A stretch of 14,090 nt of DNA from Eubacterium sp. (GTDB taxonomy: Bacteria > Bacillota > Clostridia > Lachnospirales > CAG-274), in assembly GCA_020859645.1 (NCBI GenBank), contig JAJBVU010000259.1, positions 1 through 14,090 of the forward strand. Direction: 5' to 3'. Below the pieces are notes generated by a model that saw nothing but the letters and a program-made list of their open reading frames with translations, did no database searches and was not told where the DNA came from. This document shows positions 6,811-14,051 of this stretch, piece after piece. Within the stretch, counting starts at the first letter, position 1. Every line of letters begins with the position of its first letter. The translations under genes were made by a program, and so were the position numbers.

Positions 6811-8160
6811 ATGACAGACGAAAACAGATTTGAAGAGCTTTTGGAGCTTGTAAAGGAAAAGAAGTTTGTGCAGCTTAAGAAAATTCTCGTTGAAATGAAC
6901 GAGGTTGACGTGGCGGAATTTATTTGCGAAGCGGAAGAGGAAAAAATGGTTATAATCTTCCGAATGCTTCCCAAAGACATATCCGCAGACGTTTTTGCAA
7001 ACCTGCCTATAGAGGTTCAGCACCACATTATCAAAAGTATTTCAGACCGAGAGGTTTCCCTTATAATCGAGGATCTCTTTGTGGACGATGCGGTAGATAT
7101 GCTTGAAGAGCTGCCGGCAACGGTAGTCAAAAGGGTTTTAAGAGCCGCAAACCCGGACACAAGAGAGCTTATAAACAAGTTTTTGAAATACCCGGAAAAC
7201 AGCGCCGGAAGCGTTATGACGGCGGAATATATAGCCCTTAAAAAGCATATGACTGTTGGAGAGGCTATTGACTATATCCGCAAAAACGGCGTTGACAAGG
7301 AGACAATTTACACCTGTTATGTAACAGACGATACCCGAATTTTGGAGGGTGTTGTGTCCTTCAGAGAGCTTATAATGAACCCCTATGAGACTCTTTTGGG
7401 AGACATAATGGACGAAAATGTAATCAAAGCCGTAACAACCGACGACAGAGAAGAGGTTGTTGAAAGCTTTAACAAATATGACCTTATTGCTCTGCCCGTT
7501 GTTGACACAGAAAACAGGCTTGTAGGCATTATCACCGTAGACGACGCTGTTGACGTAATGGAACAGGAGGCAACAGAGGACTTTGAAAAAATGGCGGCTA
7601 TGCTGCCAAGTGAAAAGCCCTATCTTAAAACAGGGGTTTTCCGCCTTGCGGCAAACAGAATACCCTGGCTTTTGGTTCTTATGATAAGCAGTATGCTGAC
7701 AGGGGGCATTTTGGCAAAATACGAACAGGCTTTTGCGGTAATTCCCCTTCTTGTCACCTTCATACCTATGCTCACCGACACAGGGGGCAACGCAGGCAGC
7801 CAAAGCTCCACTATGATTATAAGAGGTATGGCTGTCGGCGAAATTAAAAGCGGCGACTTTCTCAGAGTTTTTTGGAAGGAGTTCAGAGTTGCCTTAATTT
7901 GCGGAGCGGTTCTTGCGGCGGTAAACTTCATCCGCCTTCAAATCACCAACCCCGGCAACGGACTTATTATTATTACGGTTGTAATAAGCCTTTACGTAAC
8001 GGTTCTTCTTGCCAAAACAATCGGCGGTCTTCTGCCTATGGCGGCTAAAGCCCTTAAGCTTGACCCTGCTATTATGGCTTCACCCCTGATAACCACAATC
8101 GTTGACGCAGTGAGCCTTGTGGTTTATTTTCAGCTTGCAGTAAAAATTTTGGGAATATAA
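6811..8160 (+). CDS. mgtE: Magnesium transporter/channel MgtE
   Basis: Membrane Mg2+ channel of 449 residues, the usual size. It has an acidic, helical cytoplasmic N domain (about 1-130), two CBS domains (about 131-255) that sense intracellular Mg2+ in the family, then a plug-like helix (EDFEKMAAML, about 256-265) and a five-helix pore domain (about 285-449). The pore signature TDTGGNAGSQSSTMIIRG (322-339) and the selectivity Asp432 in ITTIVDAVSL are intact. The ATG at 6811 is chosen because GAAAGGAG lies 10 nt upstream and the family begins here. The frame stays open to an ATG at 6745, which would add 22 unconserved residues and lacks a binding site. It is a single-gene unit, divergent from the MBOAT cluster and convergent with trp. 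Expression may be set by its leader RNA. Confidence 0.97.
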   Translation: MTDENRFEELLELVKEKKFVQLKKILVEMNEVDVAEFICEAEEEKMVIIFRMLPKDISADVFANLPIEVQHHIIKSISDREVSLIIEDLFVDDAVDMLEELPATVVKRVLRAANPDTRELINKFLKYPENSAGSVMTAEYIALKKHMTVGEAIDYIRKNGVDKETIYTCYVTDDTRILEGVVSFRELIMNPYETLLGDIMDENVIKAVTTDDREEVVESFNKYDLIALPVVDTENRLVGIITVDDAVDVMEQEATEDFEKMAAMLPSEKPYLKTGVFRLAANRIPWLLVLMISSMLTGGILAKYEQAFAVIPLLVTFIPMLTDTGGNAGSQSSTMIIRGMAVGEIKSGDFLRVFWKEFRVALICGAVLAAVNFIRLQITNPGNGLIIITVVISLYVTVLLAKTIGGLLPMAAKALKLDPAIMASPLITTIVDAVSLVVYFQLAVKILGI

Positions 8161-8195
8161 CTGACAAGATAAATCCTGTTTTTCTCATATATTCA

Positions 8196-8234
8196 CACAA
8201 AAAAGCTTCGTTCCCGATTTGAGAGCGAAGCTTT
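8196..8234 (-). terminator. Rho-independent terminator of the trp operon, possibly bidirectional
   Basis: Arms 8202-8213 and 8223-8234 form a 12-bp stem (AAAGCTTCG pairing perfectly with CGAAGCTTT, then one G-U and two more pairs) with a 9-nt loop. On the minus strand it begins 16 bp past the trpA stop and runs into TTTTTTGTG, a good U-tract. On the plus strand, where it follows mgtE, the run is broken (TTTAATTTATT), so mgtE transcripts may end here less efficiently. Confidence 0.85.
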
Positions 8235-8250
8235 AATTTATTGTCAAATT

Positions 8251-9030
8251 TTATTTAGCCAAGGCAAGGCTTTGGGCAAATTCCTTAACCGCTTCGGCGC
8301 TTCCGCCGCTTTGGTTAATTACTCTTATAAGGGCTGAGCCTACGATACAGCCGTCGCCGATTTTATTAAATCTGTCGCAGTCCTCTTTTTTGGAGATGCC
8401 GAAGCCTATGCAGACAGGTGTGTCGGTATGCTTTTTAACCTCAGCCATAAAGCCGTCAACTCTGTCATCAAATGATGAGCTTCTTCCTGTTACGCCCAAA
8501 GACGAAACGCAGTAAACAAAGCCCTTAGCTTCTTTAACAAGCATTTCAACTCTGTCGCCGGAGGTTACTGCCACAAGAGGAATCATATAAAGATCTGTTT
8601 TATCTATATATGGCTTTACATCGTCATATTCCTCATAGGGCAAATCGGGAATAATTACACCGTCAACATCAATATCCACAAGAAGCTTAACAAATTCCTC
8701 GGCACCGTAGCAAATTATCGAGGAATAATAAACCATTACCACAAGGGGGATTTGGCTGTTTTTTCTTACTCTCTGGGCTAAAACTCTAAGCTTTTCAAAG
8801 GAAAAGCCTGCGGAAATCGAGCGAAGCCCTGCTTCCTGAATTACGGGGCCGTCTGCCAAGGGATCTGAGAAGGGAATACCCAGTTCGATTATATCTGCCC
8901 CGCCCTCTTCAAGGGCATAAATAAACTCCTCTGATTTTTCGATTGAAGGGTCACCGGCTGAAATATATGTTATAAGGGCTTTTTTGCCCTGTTCCTTAAG
9001 CTCCTGAAATTTTTTGTCTATTCTGTTCAT
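8251..9030 (-). CDS. trpA: Tryptophan synthase alpha subunit
   Basis: TIM-barrel alpha chain of 259 residues that cleaves indole-3-glycerol phosphate into indole and glyceraldehyde 3-phosphate, passing indole to TrpB through the alpha2beta2 tunnel. Catalytic Glu49 (IELGIPFSDP) and Asp60 (LADGP) fall at the same positions as in the enteric enzyme. The phosphate-binding region CIGFGIS and the flexible loop SSLGVTGRSSSF are present. The ATG follows the trpB stop by one base (TGATATG) with AAAGGAAA upstream, so the two subunits are probably translated in step. It is the last gene of the operon, ahead of the terminator. Confidence 0.97.
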   Translation of the reverse strand: MNRIDKKFQELKEQGKKALITYISAGDPSIEKSEEFIYALEEGGADIIELGIPFSDPLADGPVIQEAGLRSISAGFSFEKLRVLAQRVRKNSQIPLVVMVYYSSIICYGAEEFVKLLVDIDVDGVIIPDLPYEEYDDVKPYIDKTDLYMIPLVAVTSGDRVEMLVKEAKGFVYCVSSLGVTGRSSSFDDRVDGFMAEVKKHTDTPVCIGFGISKKEDCDRFNKIGDGCIVGSALIRVINQSGGSAEAVKEFAQSLALAK

Positions 9031-9031
9031 A

Positions 9032-10207
9032 TCAAATTTCCTTTCCTAAATATTTAGCCACAGTATGCACGTCCTTGTCCCCTCTGCCCGAAAGATTTAC
9101 AACGATAATATCGTTTTTGTCCATTTCGGGGGCTTCCTTCATAGCCTGAGCTAATGCATGGGAGCTTTCAATAGCAGGCATAATTCCCTCATATTTGCAG
9201 AGAGCCTTAAAGGCTTCGATGGATTCGTCGTCTGTAATCGATGTATACTTTACTCTGCCGATATCGTGAAGATAAGCGTGTTCGGGGCCTACTCCGGGAT
9301 AGTCAAGACCGGCTGAAATTGAATAGGCTGTTTTGACTACGCACTCGTTGTCCTGTAAAATTGCCGACTTCATACCATGGAGAACCCCCGGTTTCCCTCC
9401 GGCAAAGGCGCTGGCGTGCTTTCCTGTTTCAATGCCAAGACCTGCCGCTTCAACGCCTATAAGCTCAACGTCCTTATCCTCAAGGAAGGGGTAGAACATA
9501 CCGATTGAGTTTGAGCCGCCGCCGACACAGGCGTAAACTCTTTGGGGAAGCCTTCCCTCAGCCTCTAAAATCTGCTTTCTTGTTTCGTCACCTATTATTC
9601 TCTGGAAGTCTCTTACCATTGTGGGGTAAGGGTGAGGGCCTACGGCTGAGCCTATAATATAAAATGTGTCCTCGGCTCTTGCCACCCATGTTCTGATAGC
9701 TTCGTTTGTGGCGTCCTTAAGGGTTCCCGTTCCTGTTGAAACAGGCACAACCCTTGCGCCCAAAAGCTCCATTCTGAAAACGTTAAGCTTCTGTCTCTCA
9801 ATGTCCTCTGTTCCCATATAAACCTCGCAGTCCATACCGAAAAGCGCCGCAACTGTAGCTGTGGCAACGCCGTGCTGACCTGCTCCCGTTTCAGCAATAA
9901 CCTTTGTTTTGCCCATATGGCGTGCAAGAAGCGCCTGTGCAATGGCGTTGTTGATTTTGTGAGCCCCTGTGTGGTTTAAATCCTCTCTTTTGAGATAGAT
10001 TTTAGCGCCGCCTAAGGCTTCTGTCAGTCTCTCCGCATAATATAAAACAGAGGGTCTGCCTACATACTGCTTCATATAATAGTCAAAGTCCTTTTTGAAC
10101 TCCTCAGAGCTGCAGTAGCTCTCATATTCCTTTTCCAATACCTTTAAAACCGTCATAAGAGACTCAGGTACATACTGACCGCCGTAAATTCCGAAATCCT
10201 TGCTCAT
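9032..10207 (-). CDS. trpB: Tryptophan synthase beta subunit
   Basis: PLP enzyme of 391 residues that condenses indole with serine to give tryptophan. Lys84 in NHTGAHKINN binds PLP, Glu106 in ETGAGQHG is the catalytic acid/base, GGGSNSIG holds the cofactor phosphate, and the C-terminal LSGRGDKD motif is intact. Length and motifs fit the common TrpB1 type rather than the longer TrpB2. The ATG is 3 nt after the trpF stop, with AAAGGAAT upstream. Its pairing with trpA supports a standard alpha2beta2 complex. Confidence 0.98.
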   Translation of the reverse strand: MSKDFGIYGGQYVPESLMTVLKVLEKEYESYCSSEEFKKDFDYYMKQYVGRPSVLYYAERLTEALGGAKIYLKREDLNHTGAHKINNAIAQALLARHMGKTKVIAETGAGQHGVATATVAALFGMDCEVYMGTEDIERQKLNVFRMELLGARVVPVSTGTGTLKDATNEAIRTWVARAEDTFYIIGSAVGPHPYPTMVRDFQRIIGDETRKQILEAEGRLPQRVYACVGGGSNSIGMFYPFLEDKDVELIGVEAAGLGIETGKHASAFAGGKPGVLHGMKSAILQDNECVVKTAYSISAGLDYPGVGPEHAYLHDIGRVKYTSITDDESIEAFKALCKYEGIMPAIESSHALAQAMKEAPEMDKNDIIVVNLSGRGDKDVHTVAKYLGKEI

Positions 10208-10210
10208 ATT

Positions 10211-10828
10211 TCAATTCCTTTCTTTTAATGCTTCGAAAAGCTGTTTTATCTTATTATAATCCTTAAAGCCGTCGGTTTCAACAGAAGATGATAAATCTAT
10301 TACGTCCGGGTTCACAACCGAAGCCGCTTCGCAAATGTTTTCAGCCGAAATGCCCCCTGCAAGCACTGTATAATGCTTTTTTGCAAATTCCGCTGCAAGC
10401 TCCCAGTTTATGCACTTGCCCGTTCCTCCCCGCATATCCTTGTCGTATGCGTCAAGGAGAAAGCCGTCAACATCATAAAGAGCTGCCTTTTCAAGAACTG
10501 AGCCGTCTTTAACGTGAAGTGCCTTCCACACTGTTTTGTCTTTAAACAGACTGCAGTAGGCGTTGTCCTCGTCAGAGTGAAGCTGAACCACGTCAAGCCC
10601 TACGCTGTCGGTTATTTTGCGAACCTCTGAGACTTCCATATCCGCAAAAACCCCTACTGTTTTAATATCATCCCTTAAAGCCTTTTTTATTTCAATGGCT
10701 GTTTCAATGTCTATCTGACGCTTACTCTTTGCGAAAACGAAGCCTGCAAAGCTTACATCAAATTCATTAACATAGACTGCGTCCTCTTTTCGCCTTAAGC
10801 CGCAAATTTTAATTAAGGGCTTTTTCAT
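10211..10828 (-). CDS. trpF: Phosphoribosylanthranilate isomerase
   Basis: TIM-barrel isomerase of 205 residues that converts phosphoribosyl-anthranilate to the carboxyphenylamino-deoxyribulose phosphate used by TrpC. The start KICGL holds the general base Cys9, and FLLDAYD holds the general acid Asp126. RGGTGK and VLAGGIS form phosphate-binding loops. The frame is open to an ATG at 10924, but the first 32 residues would lie over the trpC C terminus and are unlike the family, so I place the start at 10828. That leaves a 20-bp overlap with trpC, with GGTGA about 13 nt upstream, somewhat far and therefore likely to rely on coupling. Its substrate needs TrpD, which is not encoded here. Confidence 0.95.
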   Translation of the reverse strand: MKKPLIKICGLRRKEDAVYVNEFDVSFAGFVFAKSKRQIDIETAIEIKKALRDDIKTVGVFADMEVSEVRKITDSVGLDVVQLHSDEDNAYCSLFKDKTVWKALHVKDGSVLEKAALYDVDGFLLDAYDKDMRGGTGKCINWELAAEFAKKHYTVLAGGISAENICEAASVVNPDVIDLSSSVETDGFKDYNKIKQLFEALKERN

Positions 10829-11597
10829 ATGCTTCACGAAATTCACCGGCTTTCTTAATAATATCTCCGCTTCGCATAAAGCTTTCGCCAACCAAAACGG
10901 CTGAAACACCGGCGGAAGCCACAATCGCTATGTCCTCGGCAGTATGGATTGAGCTTTCACTGACAACAACCTTGTCTTTAGGCACCTTTTCGCAAAGTCT
11001 CACAGTTGTATATATGTCCTCTGAAAAGTCCTTAAGATTTCTGTTGTTAATTCCCACAATTTCAGCCCCTGCCGAAAGAGCCTGTTCAAGCTCCTCTTCG
11101 TTGTGGGTTTCAACCAATGCGTCAAGCCCTACACCCTTTGCAAATTCTATATATTCCTTCAAAACACGAACGTCCTTCAAAACCGCCGCAATAAGCAGAA
11201 CCGCCGAAGCCCCTAACTCCCTTGCTTCAAATATCTGCATTGGGGAAATTACAAAGTCCTTTCTCAGAAGAGGAAGATCGATTTCCTTATGAATTGCCTT
11301 TAAATATTCAGGTGAGCCTTGAAAGAAGTGTTCCTCTGTCAAAACAGAAACTGCGTCAACGCTTTTTCCGTAGGCCTTAGCCACCTCAACAGGCTTAAAA
11401 TCCTCTTTAATTACCCCTCTTGAGGGTGAAGCCTTTTTAACCTCCCCTATTATTGAAAGCCCCTCTTTTTGAAGCGCCGCCTTAAAGCTCGCTGTTTTGT
11501 CGGTGTTCATTTTTTCATACAAATTTCTCACATCGAAAATATATCTGCTTTCACTTAAGGTCAGAGCTTTTCTTGCACAAATATCGTCAAGTATCAT
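10809..11597 (-). CDS. trpC: Indole-3-glycerol phosphate synthase
   Basis: TIM-barrel enzyme of 262 residues that closes the indole ring to make indole-3-glycerol phosphate. It opens with MILDDI, and contains IIGEVKKASPSRG with Glu52 and Lys54, LLRKDF with the second catalytic Lys, GINNRNL, and VLVGESFMR. In the phosphate-site motif SESSI the second Ser replaces the Gly usual in SESGI; it is a mild change and I do not read it as inactivating. The ATG overlaps the trpG stop (ATGA) with GGAGG upstream. In many clostridial operons trpD lies just before this gene; here there is no room for it. Confidence 0.97.
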   Translation of the reverse strand: MILDDICARKALTLSESRYIFDVRNLYEKMNTDKTASFKAALQKEGLSIIGEVKKASPSRGVIKEDFKPVEVAKAYGKSVDAVSVLTEEHFFQGSPEYLKAIHKEIDLPLLRKDFVISPMQIFEARELGASAVLLIAAVLKDVRVLKEYIEFAKGVGLDALVETHNEEELEQALSAGAEIVGINNRNLKDFSEDIYTTVRLCEKVPKDKVVVSESSIHTAEDIAIVASAGVSAVLVGESFMRSGDIIKKAGEFREAYEKALN

Positions 11598-12157
11598 ATA
11601 AGCCCCTCCTTAATGAAATTTTTCACTATTCTCATTCCCTCGGGGGTATAAATGGATTCGGGGTGGAACTGCAGACCGATTATGGGAAGCTCCTTATGTC
11701 TTATTGCCATAACCTCGCCCTCAAACTGAGCCGCAACGTCAAAGCATTCCGGAACCTTTGTAACCGAAAGGGAGTGATACCTTGCCGCCTTCATAGGACT
11801 TTTTATGCCAGAAAAAATACCTTTTCCGTCATGCTCTATCATAGAAGCCTTTCCATGGAAAAGCTCCTTTGCATTGCTGACTGTTCCGCCGAAAGCCGCC
11901 GCAATAGACTGATGACCTAAGCAGACGCCTAACATAGGTATTTTTCCGGCACAGGTTCTTATTATTTCGATACAGTTTCCGGCTTCCAAGGGTGTTTTAG
12001 GCCCGGGAGATATAACAAGCCTGTCGGGCTGCATTTTCAAAACCTCTCCGCCGGAAATACTGTCATTTCTGAAAACTCTTATATCTCTGTCAAACTGACC
12101 TATATACTGATATAAATTATAGGTAAAGGAGTCATAATTATCTATAAGAACAACCAT
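11594..12157 (-). CDS. trpG: Anthranilate synthase glutamine amidotransferase subunit
   Basis: Class I glutamine amidotransferase of 187 residues that supplies ammonia to TrpE. The catalytic triad is Cys79 (LGVCLGHQ), His165 and Glu167 (LQFHPES). The N-terminal IDNYDSFTYNL and the oxyanion segment SPGPKTPLEAG match TrpG/PabA. It is the amidotransferase domain alone: the length leaves no fused TrpD domain, unlike the TrpGD fusions of enterics. Its ATG shares one base with the trpE stop (TAATG), and GGAGGTGA lies inside the end of trpE. A shared role in folate synthesis, as seen for some TrpG/PabA proteins, is possible but not shown. Confidence 0.96.
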   Translation of the reverse strand: MVVLIDNYDSFTYNLYQYIGQFDRDIRVFRNDSISGGEVLKMQPDRLVISPGPKTPLEAGNCIEIIRTCAGKIPMLGVCLGHQSIAAAFGGTVSNAKELFHGKASMIEHDGKGIFSGIKSPMKAARYHSLSVTKVPECFDVAAQFEGEVMAIRHKELPIIGLQFHPESIYTPEGMRIVKNFIKEGLI

Positions 12158-13551
12158 TAAATGTCACCTCCTATTGCTTTAACAAGGGCTCTGACCTTGT
12201 TGTGGCACTCTTCAAATTCAGCCGCCGGAACGGAGTCCGCAACGATGCCTGCTCCTGCCTGCATATAAGCCTTTCCGTCCTTAATTATCATAGTTCTGAT
12301 TGTGATGCAGGCGTCCATATCGCCGTTAAAGCTGAAATAGCCGCAGGCACCGCCGTATGTGCCTCTTCTGAGATTTTCAAGCTCGTCTATAATTTCCATA
12401 GCCCTTATTTTAGGCGCACCGGAAAGAGTTCCTGCCGGAAGGAAGGTTGAAAGAACGGAAAATGCGTCCTCGTCCTTTTTCTTTTCGCCCTCAACGTATG
12501 TAACCATATGCATAACGTGGGAATAATAATGCACCTGCATAAACTCTGTTACCTCAACAGAGCCTATTTCAGCCACTCTTCCCATATCGTTTCTCGCCAA
12601 ATCCACAAGCATAACGTGCTCCGCCTGTTCCTTAAGGTCGTTTTTAAGGCTTAAGGCAAGGCGAATATCCTCTTCGGCATTTTTGCCTCTTTTTCTGGTT
12701 CCGGCAATGGGACAGGTTTTAACTCTGTTTCCCGTAACCTCCACAAGCATTTCGGGGGAACAGCCGGCAATCTGATAATCGCCGAAGTTATAATAAATCA
12801 AATAAGGCGAGGGGTTAATTTGTCTAAGCTGTCTGTAAAGGTCGATAGGCTTGCTGGCTGTTTCAACAGTCAGTCTCTGAGACAAAACCACCTGGAAAAT
12901 ATCTCCGTCATAAATATATTTTTTGGCTTTCTTGACCATATCCATATATTCCTCTTTTGTTACATTGCAGGTTACGGAGCCGCAGAGAGCCTTGGGCATT
13001 TCGTATTTTTCAGCCGGAACAACGGATTTAACCTCTTTTTCCATTTTGTCTAAAATGGCTTCCGCACGGGCTTTTCCGTAGTTGTCCTTTGTGTCTAAAA
13101 CTACAAGCCTTATGCAGTCGTGCATATGGTCATAAATTATAAATTCTGTGAAAACCATAAGGTTTACAACGGGAACCCCTATTTCGTCGGGGTTTTCATC
13201 GGGAAGCTTTTCATACTGACGAATAACGTCATAGCCTATTGTGCCTACAGCCCCGCCTATAAATGAAACGTCTAAGTCAGTTTCCACCTCAAAATTCGAA
13301 AGGTAGTCTCTTACGCCGTCAAGAAGCTTACCCTCGTAAACTCTTTTTTCGCCGCCTTCGTCTATGGTCAGCTTGTCCGAGCCGTAAAGACAGGCAACGG
13401 GGTTCTTGCCCAAAAATGAATAGTTGATTTTGCCTTCGCCCCGGCTTTCCAGAATAAAGCCCTTTTCGTCGCCTACGTATTTATAAAACAGGGTTATTGG
13501 GGTTTCGGTGTCTCCGGAGAAAACCCTGTCATAAGTGGTCAAATATTTCAT
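12157..13551 (-). CDS. trpE: Anthranilate synthase component I
   Basis: Chorismate-binding enzyme of 464 residues that, with TrpG, makes anthranilate from chorismate and glutamine. Typical signatures are AGCSPEML (262-269), PIAGTRKRG (281-289), DLARNDMGRV (317-326) and AGTLSGAPKIRAME (373-386). The N-terminal ILESRGEGKINYSFLG carries the LES motif (34-36), and NPSPY (246-250) is present; both belong to the tryptophan pocket of feedback-inhibited TrpE, so end-product inhibition is likely. PabB is a close relative, but the trp context and T-box decide for TrpE. The ATG follows GGAGG by 7 nt. It is the first gene of the operon. Confidence 0.97.
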   Translation of the reverse strand: MKYLTTYDRVFSGDTETPITLFYKYVGDEKGFILESRGEGKINYSFLGKNPVACLYGSDKLTIDEGGEKRVYEGKLLDGVRDYLSNFEVETDLDVSFIGGAVGTIGYDVIRQYEKLPDENPDEIGVPVVNLMVFTEFIIYDHMHDCIRLVVLDTKDNYGKARAEAILDKMEKEVKSVVPAEKYEMPKALCGSVTCNVTKEEYMDMVKKAKKYIYDGDIFQVVLSQRLTVETASKPIDLYRQLRQINPSPYLIYYNFGDYQIAGCSPEMLVEVTGNRVKTCPIAGTRKRGKNAEEDIRLALSLKNDLKEQAEHVMLVDLARNDMGRVAEIGSVEVTEFMQVHYYSHVMHMVTYVEGEKKKDEDAFSVLSTFLPAGTLSGAPKIRAMEIIDELENLRRGTYGGACGYFSFNGDMDACITIRTMIIKDGKAYMQAGAGIVADSVPAAEFEECHNKVRALVKAIGGDI

Positions 13552-13607
13552 ATATAAGCCTCCTTTTATAATAAATCACTAATTAATTTCTTCAAAAACA
13601 TTAAATT

Positions 13608-13656
13608 ATGCAGGCAAGCTTGCCTCTTTGGCTGTGTATCGACAACACTTTTGCAT
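13608..13656 (-). repeat. Structured spacer after the T-box terminator, with a 14-bp palindrome
   Basis: Between the T-box terminator and trpE lie about 105 nt without a gene. AGGCAAGCTTGCCT (13612-13625) is a perfect palindrome and can fold as a 5-bp hairpin with an AGCT loop. A GTGT/ACAC pair (13634-13637 and 13644-13647) and an ATGC/GCAT closing pair (13653-13656 and 13608-13611) could complete a three-way junction. It may be a DNA operator, an RNA-stability element or neither; no known class is recognised. Confidence 0.4.
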
Positions 13657-13690
13657 AAAAAAAATCCCATCCCTAAATTGGGACAGAACC
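13657..13690 (-). terminator. T-box controlled Rho-independent terminator
   Basis: Arms 13680-13688 and 13665-13673 form a 9-bp stem with three G-U pairs and an AATTTA loop, followed at once by eight T residues on the minus strand (13657-13664). The 5' arm CTGTCCC is also needed for the antiterminator, where CCC can pair with GGG of the T-box and CTGT with GCAG, so the two structures exclude each other. Confidence 0.85.
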
Positions 13691-13917
13691 TATAATCCTG
13701 CTATGCCACCCAATGCCAAAGCACTAAAAGCACAATTTTCAGGTACAAACATACCCTACCCCTGTAACGTGAGGAACACGTTTAAAGCTAATAAAGAAAG
13801 ATCTCTTTCGCCCAAAGTCTCATGAGTCCATTCACATAAACCGCCCTGCTCCCCTCGCACCTTTGGAGAACTCTCTGAAAAAGGATAAGTTAAATGCTAC
13901 TACTCTCAATCACAGAC
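13657..13917 (-). promoter_or_regulatory. tRNA-Trp T-box riboswitch of the trp operon
   Basis: The leader has the ordered parts of a T-box. Stem I starts with GTCT (13914-13917) pairing to AGAC (13817-13820). It contains the AGTA element at 13901-13904 and the apical CAGAGAG segment. The specifier loop reads GAATGGAC, giving the codon UGG (Trp) at 13828-13830. A hairpin with AACGTG/CACGTT arms spans 13766-13782. The T-box core GGGTGGCA is at 13704-13711; its variable base C would pair with a G discriminator, as in bacterial tRNA-Trp. Uncharged tRNA-Trp should bind, form the antiterminator and turn the operon on. After TGGCA the sequence is TAGCA rather than the common CCGCG, so the antiterminator helix is weaker than average. 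Confidence 0.93.
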
Positions 13918-13940
13918 ATTAATATTTAAACCTTGTATCA

Positions 13941-13969
13941 ATTATACACCTAAGGCGACTGTCTGTCAA
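13941..13969 (-). promoter_or_regulatory. Consensus sigma-A promoter of the trp operon
   Basis: On the minus strand TTGACA (13964-13969) and TATAAT (13941-13946) are both perfect and 17 bp apart. Transcription should start near 13934, about 380 nt before trpE, with Stem I of the T-box beginning roughly 17 nt later. Such a strong promoter fits control by termination rather than by initiation. Confidence 0.93.
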
Positions 13970-14008
13970 TAACCAATTTATTAAAATTTTGATTTTCGGC
14001 AAAAACAG

Positions 14009-14051
14009 TAACAAACAGTATTATCCCAAAAATGAACAATACTATTTGTTA
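14009..14051. repeat. Inverted repeat upstream of the trp promoter
   Basis: Arms 14009-14022 and 14038-14051 are complementary at 13 of 14 positions (TAACAAACAGTATT type) with a 15-bp spacer. The single mismatch becomes a G-U pair in minus-strand RNA. AAACAGTA occurs twice, 10 bp apart (14003 and 14013). It sits 40-80 bp upstream of the -35 box. No T-run follows either arm. It could be a regulator site or the remains of an upstream gene's end. I see no gene in 13970-14090. Confidence 0.45.

Noticed and set aside
7138..7803. 221-residue minus-strand open frame opposite mgtE
   Set aside because: It is fully antisense to conserved mgtE codons, has Cys/Tyr/His-rich composition typical of a shadow frame, and no start signals.
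10829..10924. Longer trpF with 32 extra N-terminal residues
   Set aside because: The extra part lies over the trpC C terminus, has no family match, and the enzyme fold begins at MKKPLIKICG.
13628..13825. 65-residue plus-strand open frame over the trp leader
   Set aside because: It runs through the T-box specifier, T-box core and terminator on the opposite strand, with no ribosome binding site.
13552..13934. Leader-peptide attenuation with Trp codons for the trp operon
   Set aside because: No short frame with a ribosome binding site and tandem Trp codons was seen; the T-box explains the terminator fully.
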